In this document: in pieces, positions 16,895 to 25,711 of the stretch
How the letters are laid out: every line of letters begins with the position of its first letter
How positions within the stretch are numbered: position 1 is the first letter of the stretch
NCBI GenBank assembly: GCA_021795255.1
Contig: JAJYPQ010000004.1
Coordinates: forward strand, 1 to 36,493
DNA from: Pseudomonadota bacterium
Lineage (GTDB): Bacteria > Pseudomonadota > Gammaproteobacteria > Acidiferrobacterales > Acidiferrobacteraceae
Direction: 5' to 3'
DNA length: 36,493 bases
The notes under the pieces: model-generated
The model's input: the letters and a program-made list of their open reading frames with translations, nothing else
Databases searched by the model: none
Told to the model about the DNA's origin: nothing
Made by a program: the position numbers and the translations under genes

Positions 16895-17751
16895 CGTCGT
16901 CCCCACAACGCCAAATCCCACCAACTCTTACGCTTATGGATCGACTCGGTGTCCGCACAGGCTAGTCGCATGTGGTGACCTCGGACAAGCGCCGAGCCTT
17001 CGCCATACGCCGCCATCAACGCCTTGTGAGCCAAAATATTTGCGAGCCGTGGCACGCCGCTCGACGCGCGAAACAATATCCGTACAGCGGATTTGTTAAA
17101 CAAAGCTGGGCCGTCGTATCCCGCCACATGGAGCCTGTGACGCAAATAATCGTCGGTATCGCTAAGCGACAGCGGCGCCAGACGACAAGAAAAGGCGATC
17201 CGCTGACGTAACTGGCGGACCGAGCGTTCCTGCAAGCGTTCATCTAGCTCGGGCTGACCGAAGAGCACAATCTGAATCAGCTTACATTTCTCGGTTTCAA
17301 GATTGCTTATGAGCCGTAAGGACTCCAGGGTTTCGGTCGGCATGGCCTGAGCCTCGTCCAAACACAGCACCACGCGGCGACCATCGGCATAGTTCTGGAC
17401 GAGATGCTGGGTCAAGCTTGTCAACAAAGCGTGCTGCCCCTGGCCCTGAGAAACCGGCAAAGAGAGCTCCGCGGCGATCGCTTCGATCAGCGCCAACGGT
17501 TCGAGGTAGGGGTTGGGTATGTACGCGGTAGTGAACCGTTCATCGGCGGCAAGCACGGCCAGGAACTTTCGACACAAAAGCGTCTTTCCGGTCCCGACCT
17601 CGCCTGTGACCTTCAAGAACCCTTCGCCCATACGAATGGCCGCCAACAACATATTGAGGGCTTCTTGCTGACGGGCATGGGCGAAGTAGTAGCCGGTATC
17701 CGGCGTTATGCCAAACGGCAACTCGCGAAGCCCGAAATAGCGCGCGTACAT
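16891..17751 (-). CDS. mshM: MSHA ATPase MshM (ExeA family)
   Basis: A 286-residue AAA ATPase beginning MYARYFGLRELPFGITPD, the standard opening of MshM/ExeA proteins. Walker A is GEVGTGKTLL (about residues 50-59) and Walker B is VVLCLDEAQAMP. A sensor-type SNLETEK and LFGQPELDERL follow, then a small helical lid. ExeA-type ATPases help move or assemble the secretin through the cell wall, which fits the gene lying between the secretin gene and mshN. The start codon directly abuts the mshL stop with no gap. Confidence 0.9.
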   Translation of the reverse strand: MYARYFGLRELPFGITPDTGYYFAHARQQEALNMLLAAIRMGEGFLKVTGEVGTGKTLLCRKFLAVLAADERFTTAYIPNPYLEPLALIEAIAAELSLPVSQGQGQHALLTSLTQHLVQNYADGRRVVLCLDEAQAMPTETLESLRLISNLETEKCKLIQIVLFGQPELDERLQERSVRQLRQRIAFSCRLAPLSLSDTDDYLRHRLHVAGYDGPALFNKSAVRILFRASSGVPRLANILAHKALMAAYGEGSALVRGHHMRLACADTESIHKRKSWWDLALWGRR

Positions 17752-19437
17752 CTAGTGGCCTGTAATCTGCATGATACGCCTTTGGGCCGCGCTCAGTTCG
17801 TGGCCCCACGGTGCGCCGAGATCAACGACCGTAGGCTTTAGAAGGATGACCAACTCCTTCTTCACACGCACCACCTTTTTGTCCTTAAATAGGTTTCCGA
17901 GCAAGGGGATATTGCCAAGGAGAGGTACGGCCGCATTACTATTGGTCGAACCCTCTTTCATCAGTCCGCCGATCACGATCACCTGCCCGCTGCGGGCGCG
18001 GACAACCGAATCCGACTCCTGGATGGAACTCGACGCAAGCGGAAGATTGAAGGCCTGCCCGGAGACGCTAAACTGCTGGTTGACTTGCGTGACCTCACTC
18101 ACGGAGGGGTGAATATAGAGAATGATGGAGCCATGGCCATCGATTTCGGGTGTGACATCTAAGGCGATTCCGGAAAAAAACGGCGTCAATTCCACGGCCG
18201 GGGTGGCGATCGCCGACACTCCGACCAAGGATTCGGTGTTCGAGACGCCGGTGACGAAAAACTGATCCCCACCCACCTTTATGACCGCCTTCTGCTCGTT
18301 CACAGTCGAGATGCGGGGACTCGACAGCACCTGCACGCGGCCTTCGGTGTTCAAGAGCTGAATGAAGGCCGCGAAGTTGCCGGCATGAAGCGCTAGGCTA
18401 AAGATACCGCCGAAAGCTGAGGCCGCGGTATTGTTGATGGGCGCGTATGTTCCGGTAGCGGGGTTGATATTGCCGATTTGTCCGCCGGTGGTGGCGACGC
18501 CCGAAGACAGCAACTGGGCCCCTCCGGTCTGGGCCGCAATGAGGCTTGCGCCAGCGGCATTCCCGAGTTGCGCCCAATCGATTCCGCTTTGGTAGCCACT
18601 CTTGAGATCGACCTCGAGAATCTTGGCGTCGATCACCACCTCGCGATCAACGCTTGCTTGCGTTAGGCGCAAAAACAGCGCCACGGTATGGAGAATCGCG
18701 GGGTTCGCGCGCACCACCAAAAGACCGGCTTCTGGGTTTGCCACAACCTCGCGCCCCGGTCCTACCCCGACAAGAGCCGTCACGGTTTGGGTTAAGGTTT
18801 TCCAGAAATCGCTACGCGACGTCGTCTTCACCGAAATCGTGGGGGACGTATTCGTATTTGTGCTGGAAGGCATGGGGCTACCGCCTGTCGTGCCCGTGGT
18901 CCCGACGCTCGTCAGACTATTACCTGCCAAACGCGTCTCCGAGGTGCCAGTCCGCACAATATTGAGGTAATGAATACGAAACATACGGGTATGAAGACCC
19001 GGCGATAACACATAATACTGGTGGCCGCGACGGCGATATTGATAGCCACTCTCGCTACGAATGACCCGCATCGCCTCGGGCACGGTCACGTTCTTCAGAT
19101 GAAGGCTGATCCGACCGGGAAGATGGCTCGGTAAGGCTATGCTGTAGGGCGTGCCGCGGACCAGCTCCATGAAGACGCGGGCCGCCGGGGCATTACGAGC
19201 GGTAAAATCAAAACGGTTCACAACGGCCAACGCGCGACCGTGTGGCAATTGAATCGTGACCGGCGGCAAAAGCGCGCTGGCCACAGCCGACGGAATGGGC
19301 CGCTTCTGGCTGCGCTCGGCGGCGCGTAGACGGCGCTCCATCCGGGCTGTCAAGGGTTTGTCAAATCCACTCGGCGCACACGCTGCCAACATCAGGGCGA
19401 GACAGCTTAAGACGAGTTCCGGAGCATAACGCTTCAT
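17752..19437 (-). CDS. mshL: MSHA secretin MshL
   Basis: A 561-residue outer-membrane secretin that forms the channel for the MSHA pilus. It has a lipoprotein signal with lipobox LAAC (Cys20). An STN/N0 domain follows (about residues 80-150: RVFMELVRGTPYSIALP, LHLKNVTVPEAMRVI), then N-domain material with a Ser/Thr/Gly-rich linker (about 175-205). The C-terminal secretin barrel runs from about 330 to the end, with VQVLSSPRISTVNEQKAV, the VVIGGLMKEG-like VIVIGGLMKEG, and PLLGNIPLLGNLFK near the C-terminus. These are the standard secretin landmarks. It overlaps mshK by four bases. Confidence 0.92.
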   Translation of the reverse strand: MKRYAPELVLSCLALMLAACAPSGFDKPLTARMERRLRAAERSQKRPIPSAVASALLPPVTIQLPHGRALAVVNRFDFTARNAPAARVFMELVRGTPYSIALPSHLPGRISLHLKNVTVPEAMRVIRSESGYQYRRRGHQYYVLSPGLHTRMFRIHYLNIVRTGTSETRLAGNSLTSVGTTGTTGGSPMPSSTNTNTSPTISVKTTSRSDFWKTLTQTVTALVGVGPGREVVANPEAGLLVVRANPAILHTVALFLRLTQASVDREVVIDAKILEVDLKSGYQSGIDWAQLGNAAGASLIAAQTGGAQLLSSGVATTGGQIGNINPATGTYAPINNTAASAFGGIFSLALHAGNFAAFIQLLNTEGRVQVLSSPRISTVNEQKAVIKVGGDQFFVTGVSNTESLVGVSAIATPAVELTPFFSGIALDVTPEIDGHGSIILYIHPSVSEVTQVNQQFSVSGQAFNLPLASSSIQESDSVVRARSGQVIVIGGLMKEGSTNSNAAVPLLGNIPLLGNLFKDKKVVRVKKELVILLKPTVVDLGAPWGHELSAAQRRIMQITGH

Positions 19438-19781
19438 CGACTTTTTTCTCTTAAAATAGCGGTCTTACTCACATGGGCTGACTGGCCCTCCAGAGACATC
19501 CGACGCGTGGTCCCATTACCCTTGAGAATAACCGCATAGTGGTGGATAGCCACTAGGCGTAGGGCGCCGAGGCGCGCCCCGAGCGCGAGCCATCGGCCAT
19601 CGATCAAGGCCAAGCGCTTTGAACCATCGAGCAAAATCGCACGCAGGCCCTGGCTAGCGGCTCGCGCGGCGACTCTCGGGACCGCTATCCAGGGCGGCCG
19701 CGTCGGGTCGGTGATTGACTGTCCATAGGCTACTGGCAGCAGCACAATCGCGATCACAACCAAGCCCGATATCTTCTTCAT
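19434..19781 (-). CDS. mshK: MSHA biogenesis protein MshK (PilP-like)
   Basis: A small periplasmic protein of about 115 residues with a signal peptide (MKKISGLVVIAIVLLPVAYG) and the motif SITDPTRPPW, the DPTRPP signature shared by MshK and related secretin-binding proteins. A beta-rich domain follows (LRAILLDGSKRLALIDGRWL, then GARLGALRLVAIHHYAVIL). These proteins link the inner-membrane platform to the secretin. The frame is open upstream to 19835; I prefer the ATG at 19781 because the signal peptide begins there, though no strong ribosome site supports it. The stop overlaps the mshL start. Confidence 0.75.
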   Translation of the reverse strand: MKKISGLVVIAIVLLPVAYGQSITDPTRPPWIAVPRVAARAASQGLRAILLDGSKRLALIDGRWLALGARLGALRLVAIHHYAVILKGNGTTRRMSLEGQSAHVSKTAILREKSR

Positions 19782-19809
19782 GACTAGAGCCATACAAGGA
19801 TCGTGCCAA

Positions 19810-20448
19810 TCATCGGAGTAGGGCCCTGCGTCCACTCAAGGTATAAATGTGGAGCCGGAGGGTCGAATAGGGATAGCGGTCAGCGTTCAGGGTTACCTGG
19901 CCCCACAACACATGCTTTCGGGTGTGCGCCAAGATGGCTAAATAACGCACGAGGGCCGCGTACGATCCCCGCACCGCGACGGTCATTTCATGCCGATACA
20001 AAAAGGGTCGGCTTTTTGGGGAATGGCGAATCGGAACGGTCGGATGATTCACGAGAGCGAGAAGCGTTACGCCAGGGGCTTGCGCCAAGACCCGGCGCAT
20101 GAGCGCTGGCATATTGTGAGGTGCTACAAGCCCGCCGGCAAGCCCGTTGAGCCGGGCCTTTAACACCACGACGCGCGCCGTAAGAGCCTTCAGCCGCGCT
20201 ATTTGCCGGGCCCGTGTGGCGGGCGCCAAAATGGCATCTAATTTGTGATCAACGACTGCGGTTTGCGTACGCGTCGTCACCAAGCTTTGCGCAATAATCT
20301 GCTCCCGGGTCTCTAGCGGATGGATCAACCCTATAACAATTAAGGTATAAGTCACGACCACAATGGCCGTGAACAAAAGACCACGTTCGCGTAGCGAAAG
20401 GGCGTCTATACGCTCCTGGGCCGAGCCAATGACGGCCTTAATACCCAT
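19810..20448 (-). CDS. mshJ: MSHA biogenesis protein MshJ (PilO-like)
   Basis: A 212-residue protein: cytoplasmic N-terminus with LSLRERGLLF, one transmembrane helix (about 24-42), then a periplasmic coiled-coil region and a small ferredoxin-like domain with VAVRGSYAALVRYLAIL, a stretch characteristic of PilO/MshJ/GspM-type proteins. Such proteins pair with PilN-like partners to form the inner-membrane alignment complex. The start at 20448 has AAGGG upstream and overlaps the pilN-like gene by 11 bases; the frame continues open to 20484. Confidence 0.78.
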   Translation of the reverse strand: MGIKAVIGSAQERIDALSLRERGLLFTAIVVVTYTLIVIGLIHPLETREQIIAQSLVTTRTQTAVVDHKLDAILAPATRARQIARLKALTARVVVLKARLNGLAGGLVAPHNMPALMRRVLAQAPGVTLLALVNHPTVPIRHSPKSRPFLYRHEMTVAVRGSYAALVRYLAILAHTRKHVLWGQVTLNADRYPYSTLRLHIYTLSGRRALLR

Positions 20449-21142
20449 GATCGTGACCCTTACCATAACGATGATCCTGAACACCTGGCTTTGGCGATGT
20501 CTGGCTCTTCAAGGGCTGCGCTGCGGGGGGGCGGTTCGCAGACCCGGTGGTGGCCGCCACCGTGGTGGCCGTAAAATTGACGTAGGGCAGGTAGCGCTTG
20601 TGGATTTTCTTGCGCACGACCGCCAGACCATGGAAACGATAGCCAACAAGCGTGGGCAGGCTCACCAGACGGTGTAAAAAGATCGGAACGAGCGATGGAT
20701 GCTCACTATGACCAGTCAAGATAAGTGCCTTCTTTTTACGCTCAAGAGAAAAATGGGTGACCCATAACCCCGGTACCACGCTCGCGCTCACGGCCAATAG
20801 CACTGGGGCAGGGCCGATCTGCGCACGCCGACTCTCGCGCAAAAACTGCGATAAGCGTCTCAAGGCCTGCTCACGCCTTTTCAGGGTGAGGAGCTCATTC
20901 TGTGCTCGGCCTATCCCAAACACGCTGTAGGCACTATCGAGGCGTGCCTGTGCCGCTTGAAGAGTCGCAGTCGAGTTGCGCAACGCTTGGCCCAGGTCCT
21001 GGGTTTGCCACGCATCAAAAACAGTCACGAGCAAAGCCAGTATGAGCAAAGCGGCCCACGCCCGCAGCATCGTCGTCGCGGTAAACAGCTTTTGTTCGCG
21101 ACGGAATATAGGGTGATAAAGATTGATTTGTTGCTGGATCAT
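20438..21142 (-). CDS. PilN-like MSHA alignment protein (second MshI part)
   Basis: A 234-residue bitopic protein opening with MIQQQINLYHPIFRREQKLF. The 'QQINLY.P.FR' start is typical of PilN and of the second MshI component in MSHA clusters. One transmembrane helix follows (about 28-45), then a periplasmic coiled coil (ALRNSTATLQAAQARLDSA) and a PilN-type domain (WVTHFSLERKKKALILTGHS). The tail is rich in Pro, Gly and basic residues. It overlaps mshI by four bases (ATGA) and mshJ by 11, so PilM-, PilN- and PilO-like subunits are co-translated. Confidence 0.78.
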   Translation of the reverse strand: MIQQQINLYHPIFRREQKLFTATTMLRAWAALLILALLVTVFDAWQTQDLGQALRNSTATLQAAQARLDSAYSVFGIGRAQNELLTLKRREQALRRLSQFLRESRRAQIGPAPVLLAVSASVVPGLWVTHFSLERKKKALILTGHSEHPSLVPIFLHRLVSLPTLVGYRFHGLAVVRKKIHKRYLPYVNFTATTVAATTGSANRPPAAQPLKSQTSPKPGVQDHRYGKGHDHGY

Positions 21143-22053
21143 AGCGCCACCTTCTCCTCACGGAGCGCGGCCCCTAGTGTCAAAAAGCAGCTTTCGGGGA
21201 TCGGCACTGTGGCCGCGATCTCTCCATAGCGGCCCTCCTCCCACACCGTCACTCGTTGGGTAAGACTCGTTTTAAGAAGGGTGGCAAAGGCCGTTACCTG
21301 GGGGGACCAAGGCGCCACGACCACATTCATGATGGGGTTTTGTCGAAAAGAGCTTTCGAAATAATCCAAAGACCGCTGCAACTCGAGAAGCAGCCGCTCA
21401 AATCCGGTCCCTTCGCTCGAATGGCCCAAGACCCCGGTTATCGTGCGCGAAAGGTAGAGCTCTCCTCCGCGGGTAATCGTAATGAGGCCAGCATCTTCAT
21501 TAAGGGTGACAAGCGCAGTCCCCTCTTGATCCTGCGGCAAGAGGAGGGCGAGGTTGCGCTGCGCAAGCTCTGGAATATCGATAATGTCGAGCGCCGCGCC
21601 CGCGTCCTGTAAAAGCTCCACCCGTTTGCGAATAGCCTCGTTACGGCCAACGACCACATAGACAAGCGCTGTACGTCCGGGCATCTGGACCGGTACGTCG
21701 AAAACATCGATCGTGGCGTCGTTGACATGAAAATCGATGAGGTCCTTGATGCGCCAGCGCAAAGCGGCCTTCAACTCGTCGGACTTCACATCGGGGGCCT
21801 CGGTCTGAATCAGCCGGTACTCGCTGTCTTGTAAAAGCGTAGTACACCGGTGCCGCTTGAGATCGTAGTCGAGCACAAGGCGCGCCAGCACCTTCTCGGG
21901 CTCGACGCCCGAGAATGGGCGGAACTCGGCCGCTACGATCTGGGCCGGACCCCGGAGCGGTCGCTGCACCTGCACGAAGGATAGGCCGGACGCATGGACG
22001 CCAAGCCCCGTAAGACCCGAGGTCACGCGTTCACGCTTAAACCGTCCCCACAT
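21139..22053 (-). CDS. mshI: MSHA biogenesis protein MshI (PilM-like, actin fold)
   Basis: A 304-residue cytoplasmic protein of the PilM/MshI actin-like class. Landmarks: the start strand TGLGVHASGLSFVQVQR, the conserved APDVKSDELKAALRWRIKDLIDF (two parts: KSDELKAALRW and KDLIDFHV), VYVVVGRNEAI, IDIPELAQRNLALL and FERLLLELQRSLDYFES. It is expected to dock the PilN-like partner on the cytoplasmic side and link it to the MshE motor. The ribosome site is strong (GGGAGGAG before the ATG). Confidence 0.88.
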   Translation of the reverse strand: MWGRFKRERVTSGLTGLGVHASGLSFVQVQRPLRGPAQIVAAEFRPFSGVEPEKVLARLVLDYDLKRHRCTTLLQDSEYRLIQTEAPDVKSDELKAALRWRIKDLIDFHVNDATIDVFDVPVQMPGRTALVYVVVGRNEAIRKRVELLQDAGAALDIIDIPELAQRNLALLLPQDQEGTALVTLNEDAGLITITRGGELYLSRTITGVLGHSSEGTGFERLLLELQRSLDYFESSFRQNPIMNVVVAPWSPQVTAFATLLKTSLTQRVTVWEEGRYGEIAATVPIPESCFLTLGAALREEKVAL

Positions 22054-22089
22054 AACTCTCCTCCCGCCGCCTGCTTTGCGCGCGCCCTT

Positions 22090-22590
22090 CTAGGTGAAGG
22101 CTCGGGGCGCTACGATCAATGTATATGTTTTGTCCACATTATCATGCACAACAGTCAGCGTCATCTCGACATAACGCACCTGAAGGGCCTTTTTGGCCCG
22201 GCTTTTCCCGTTCCGACCCAAGTAAGTGAACCGCAAACGCGTAATATCACGCGCCAGGACACGGGGCGCCTGCCCGTTAACGGCTTTCGTGACAAACCCA
22301 CTGGGATGCCAACTGTAAAAATAGGTCTGATGGTGAATCGTCGTAAAGCGAATGAAGTGGCGTCCCATCGTCAAAGTATGGGAATTCGGGGTTTCGGTAC
22401 GCTTAAAGGTGCGCGCCCAGTCATCAACCGCCGCGTGGGCGGCGCGCATTACGCTATCTTGAGACTGCGTACGATAGAGGCGCAAGGCCTGTCGCAGCGT
22501 GAACCCAAGAATTAAGGCGATAACAAGCGCCGCGCCGGCCGCAAATACGAGCTCGAAACGCCCGAAACCTCGTTGCCTTATCCTGATCAC
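22090..22590 (-). CDS. MshF-like minor pilin
   Basis: A 166-residue protein starting at a GTG, with AAGGGA about 13 bases upstream. It has a type IV prepilin leader: RIRQRG, then FGRFELVFAAGAALVIALIL, with the Glu at mature position 5 required for prepilin peptidase recognition and assembly. The globular part has a repeated aromatic pattern (RHFIRFTTIHHQTYFYSW). Position between mshG and mshI corresponds to mshF in Vibrio clusters. Similarity to MshF cannot be confirmed by eye, so I name it only by place and leader. Confidence 0.6.
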   Translation of the reverse strand: MIRIRQRGFGRFELVFAAGAALVIALILGFTLRQALRLYRTQSQDSVMRAAHAAVDDWARTFKRTETPNSHTLTMGRHFIRFTTIHHQTYFYSWHPSGFVTKAVNGQAPRVLARDITRLRFTYLGRNGKSRAKKALQVRYVEMTLTVVHDNVDKTYTLIVAPRAFT

Positions 22591-22645
22591 AGGGCTTCGT
22601 CCCTTATCACTGTCACGAATATCGCCATATTACGACCAGTAGCCC

Positions 22646-23878
22646 TTACACCCCGCCGCTGTGTTGGAAGGCGGCATGGGCCAAATCCCACATCGGCAGG
22701 AATACGCCCAAGGCCAGGATCAGTACCAGAATCCCCATGGCAACGACCAACAGCGGCTCTATGGCGGTACTGAGATTGCGCAGATCATAATCGACTTCGC
22801 GCTCGTAGTACTCCGCCACGTCCTTCATTAAAGTGTCAATCGCTCCGCTTTCTTCTCCGACGGATACCATTTGTAGTACCAGGGGCGGAAACAGCCCCGT
22901 TGCCTGGGCGGTCCGCGTTAAGCTTTCGCCGCGCTCGATACCATCGCGCATTTGCAGGACGCGAGTCGCGACGTATTCATTGTCGACGGCACGACTGATG
23001 ACGGTGAGACCCTGAATGAGCGGCACACCACTTTTGATCGTAATCGAAAGAGCGCGCGCAAAACGCCCCAACAGCGCGCGGGAAAAGATCGGGCCTACTA
23101 TGGGGAGATGGAGGCGCCAATGATGCCATCGGTAACGGCCGTTGGGGGTCCGGACATACGAGCGAATAGCGAACGCAGTCAGTACGGTACCCGCCACCAT
23201 GTCGTACCAATAAGCCACCGTAAATCGCGAAGTGGCAATCAAAATACGGGTGGCCAAGGGCAGCTTGGCATGCAGACCCGCATACACGTGGGCAAAGGCT
23301 GGGATCACAAAGATATTGATGATAAAAACCGCGATAACAAGTGCTATCACCACAAAGAGCGGGTAACGCGTCGCCGATTTTATACGCTGCTGGGTCTCCT
23401 GCTCGCGTTCAAGATAGCCGGCCAGCTGCAAGAAGGACTGATCGAGCGTGCCACTCGCTTCGCCAATCTGAATGAGGCTTACAAACAGCGTCGAAAAGAC
23501 CTTGGGGTGACGCTTTACCGCTGCCGTAAGGTCAAGTCCGGCATCAAGGGCCTCGTTCAGCTGGCCTATGACACCAGCAAAGGTGCGGTTCTGTGTCGAA
23601 TCGCGCAGGCCTTTGAGCGATTGCATGATCGGAACACCGGCCTTGATCAAGGTATGCATCTGCCGGCAAAACAGAATCACTTCGGTGAGTTCAATACGCT
23701 TATGTCCCAATTCGCGCATCCAGAGCGATTGCGCCTTGGGCGCTGCCGTATGGATGTCGATCGGGGTAATGCCGAGATTGAACAAATGGTTCGCGACCGC
23801 ATCGCTCGTGGCCGCGTCCATGACGCCCGCCACGGCCTCACCGCGGGTGTTGCGACCCTTATAGCGAAAGGCCCCCAT
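22646..23878 (-). CDS. mshG: MSHA platform protein MshG (GspF/PilC family)
   Basis: A 410-residue polytopic inner-membrane protein with the duplicated GspF/PilC fold. The start AFRYKGRNTRGEAVAGVMDA is typical. The first repeat includes LFCRQMHTLIKAGVPIMQSL and the hydrophobic pair IKSATRYPLFVVIALVIAV. The second repeat includes LLGRFARALSITIKSGVPL and MVSVGEESGAIDTLM, and the chain ends in the helix PLLVVAMGILVLILALGVF. It is the rotary platform on which the MshE motor acts. The start codon shares one base with the mshE stop (TGATG). Confidence 0.92.
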   Translation of the reverse strand: MGAFRYKGRNTRGEAVAGVMDAATSDAVANHLFNLGITPIDIHTAAPKAQSLWMRELGHKRIELTEVILFCRQMHTLIKAGVPIMQSLKGLRDSTQNRTFAGVIGQLNEALDAGLDLTAAVKRHPKVFSTLFVSLIQIGEASGTLDQSFLQLAGYLEREQETQQRIKSATRYPLFVVIALVIAVFIINIFVIPAFAHVYAGLHAKLPLATRILIATSRFTVAYWYDMVAGTVLTAFAIRSYVRTPNGRYRWHHWRLHLPIVGPIFSRALLGRFARALSITIKSGVPLIQGLTVISRAVDNEYVATRVLQMRDGIERGESLTRTAQATGLFPPLVLQMVSVGEESGAIDTLMKDVAEYYEREVDYDLRNLSTAIEPLLVVAMGILVLILALGVFLPMWDLAHAAFQHSGGV

Positions 23879-25614
23879 CAGCCGATCCCGTACACGGCGC
23901 GCAGAGCTTCCTCGGGGGTCGTCACGCCGCGCGCCGCCTGGGCCAAGGCCTCGACGCGCAACCGCCGGTATGAGGGTTGCGCCAAAGCCGCGCGTTGGAA
24001 GGCCTCGGGGTTGCGATTCTGGAGCGCAAACATGAGCGTCTCATCGATCTCCAAAAGCTCATAGACCCCCACTCGCCCGCGAAAGCCGGTCTGCTGGCAA
24101 AAGGCACAGCCGCGACCGCGGCGTAGCGTCAAGGCGACATCGGACCCTAGCTCTTTGGCGAAAAGCGCGGTTTGGGTCGCTGTCGCCGCTGCGGGCTCGG
24201 CGCAACTTTCGCACACCCTACGCACTAACCTTTGGGCCATGACGCCGCGCAAAGACGCCGCGACTAAGTAAGGTTCCGCGCCCATGTCCATAAGGCGCAA
24301 GGCGCTCGAGACGGCGTCATGGGTATGGAGACTGGAAAGTACCAAGTGACCGGTCATGGCCGCACGCAGGCCGATCTCCACGGTCTCTGTATCGCGCATC
24401 TCGCCGATCAGGAGGATGTCAGGGTCTTGGCGCAGAAAGGCGCGCAAAACGCGCGCGAAGGTCAAGTCGATTTTGCTGTTCACCTGCACTTGGTTGACCC
24501 CAGGCATGCGATACTCGACCGGGTCCTCGACGGTCAGAAGCTTTGCCGAAGTCGCGTTCAGTTCCTTCAAAGCCCCATACAGAGTCGTGGTCTTGCCGCT
24601 CCCGGTAGGCCCTGTCACTAAGACCAGGCCGTGAGGCTGATGGATCATGGCCCGTAGGCGTGTAAGGAGGTCCGCGGGCATCCCCAGGCGATCCAGCTCA
24701 AGAATCCCGTTCGACTGGTTCAGAAGGCGCATCGCCACGGATTCACCGTATTGCACGGGGACAGTCGACATACGGACATCGATCACCGTATCGCGAAACC
24801 GTACCTGGCACCGGCCGTCCTGGGGAAGTCGACGTTCGGAGATATCAAGGGCGGCCATAAGCTTTAAGCGCGAGACCAGGGCTTGAGCGATCTTGCGATC
24901 GGCCGTCGTTTGCACCCGCAGCTCGCCATCGATTCGAAACCGTACCCGCACCGCCGTTTCATCCGGCTCGATATGGATGTCCGAGGCATTCACCTGAATC
25001 GCGTCCTCGAAAATCGTCTGAAGAAGCTTGACCACTGGGGCATCGTTAGCGCCTTCCGCCGCCACGGGACCTAAGCCGAGATCGATGTCGTAAGCGGAAA
25101 GTTCCTGCTCCAATTCGGCGGCAAGCCCACTAATTTCCTCGGTCCGTCGATAAACGACGTCCAAGGCCTTTAAAAGATCACTTTCTTTGACGACCGCGAT
25201 CTTAAGCGGCCTTTGCAAAAGACGCGCGATCTCGTCATGCGCGAAGATGTCGATGGGATCGGCAAGACCCACAAGAATGGCGCCGCCTTCCTCGCGCAAG
25301 GCAACCGCCCGGAAGCGCCGCGCATAGGCCTCGGGGATCAAGCGGACGATATCGGGTATGAAGGTGTAGCGCTTCAGATCAACATGAGGAATCTTGAGCT
25401 GGCGCGACAAAAACTCGAGCAGGGCATCGTCTGTCAAATAGCCGTTTTCGATCAGGACGCGCCCCAATCGCCGGCCGCTTTTCTGTTGCTCGCCTAAGGC
25501 CGTCTCCAGTTGTTCTTGGGAGATCACCTTGTGCTCTACTAAAAGATCGCCCAAACGCGCCTTGCGGGGCCGAGATACCGCTAAAGATTCTGTCATTATG
25601 GCCTCAGTAGTCAT
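23878..25614 (-). CDS. mshE: MSHA extension ATPase MshE with c-di-GMP-binding N-terminus
   Basis: A 578-residue GspE/PilB-family motor. The N-terminal MshEN domain shows two 24-residue motifs with the pattern RLG...L...L..Q, at residues 20-43 and 49-72, with a five-residue spacer. This is the known c-di-GMP binding arrangement of MshE; one deviation is Lys29 where Gly is usual in motif 1. The ATPase has Walker A GPTGSGKTTT (about 332-341), Asp box/Walker B with LLIGEMRD (about 400) and a zinc site of two Cys pairs (CESC near 467, CAFC near 502). AGGA lies six bases before the ATG. ATP hydrolysis drives pilin assembly, and c-di-GMP is expected to switch it on. Confidence 0.93.
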   Translation of the reverse strand: MTTEAIMTESLAVSRPRKARLGDLLVEHKVISQEQLETALGEQQKSGRRLGRVLIENGYLTDDALLEFLSRQLKIPHVDLKRYTFIPDIVRLIPEAYARRFRAVALREEGGAILVGLADPIDIFAHDEIARLLQRPLKIAVVKESDLLKALDVVYRRTEEISGLAAELEQELSAYDIDLGLGPVAAEGANDAPVVKLLQTIFEDAIQVNASDIHIEPDETAVRVRFRIDGELRVQTTADRKIAQALVSRLKLMAALDISERRLPQDGRCQVRFRDTVIDVRMSTVPVQYGESVAMRLLNQSNGILELDRLGMPADLLTRLRAMIHQPHGLVLVTGPTGSGKTTTLYGALKELNATSAKLLTVEDPVEYRMPGVNQVQVNSKIDLTFARVLRAFLRQDPDILLIGEMRDTETVEIGLRAAMTGHLVLSSLHTHDAVSSALRLMDMGAEPYLVAASLRGVMAQRLVRRVCESCAEPAAATATQTALFAKELGSDVALTLRRGRGCAFCQQTGFRGRVGVYELLEIDETLMFALQNRNPEAFQRAALAQPSYRRLRVEALAQAARGVTTPEEALRAVYGIG

Positions 25615-25711
25615 CTTGTCCTGCCACCCCTTTTAGGTATAGCAGAAGACCCGTGCCGACGAACGCCGCCGTCCAAGAGAAGCATCGGAAGCGGCAACAC
25701 CGGCATAACCG

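Noticed and set aside
22952..24064. Plus-strand 370-residue open frame
   Set aside because: It is fully antisense to mshG and the end of mshE, both of which carry clear family motifs.
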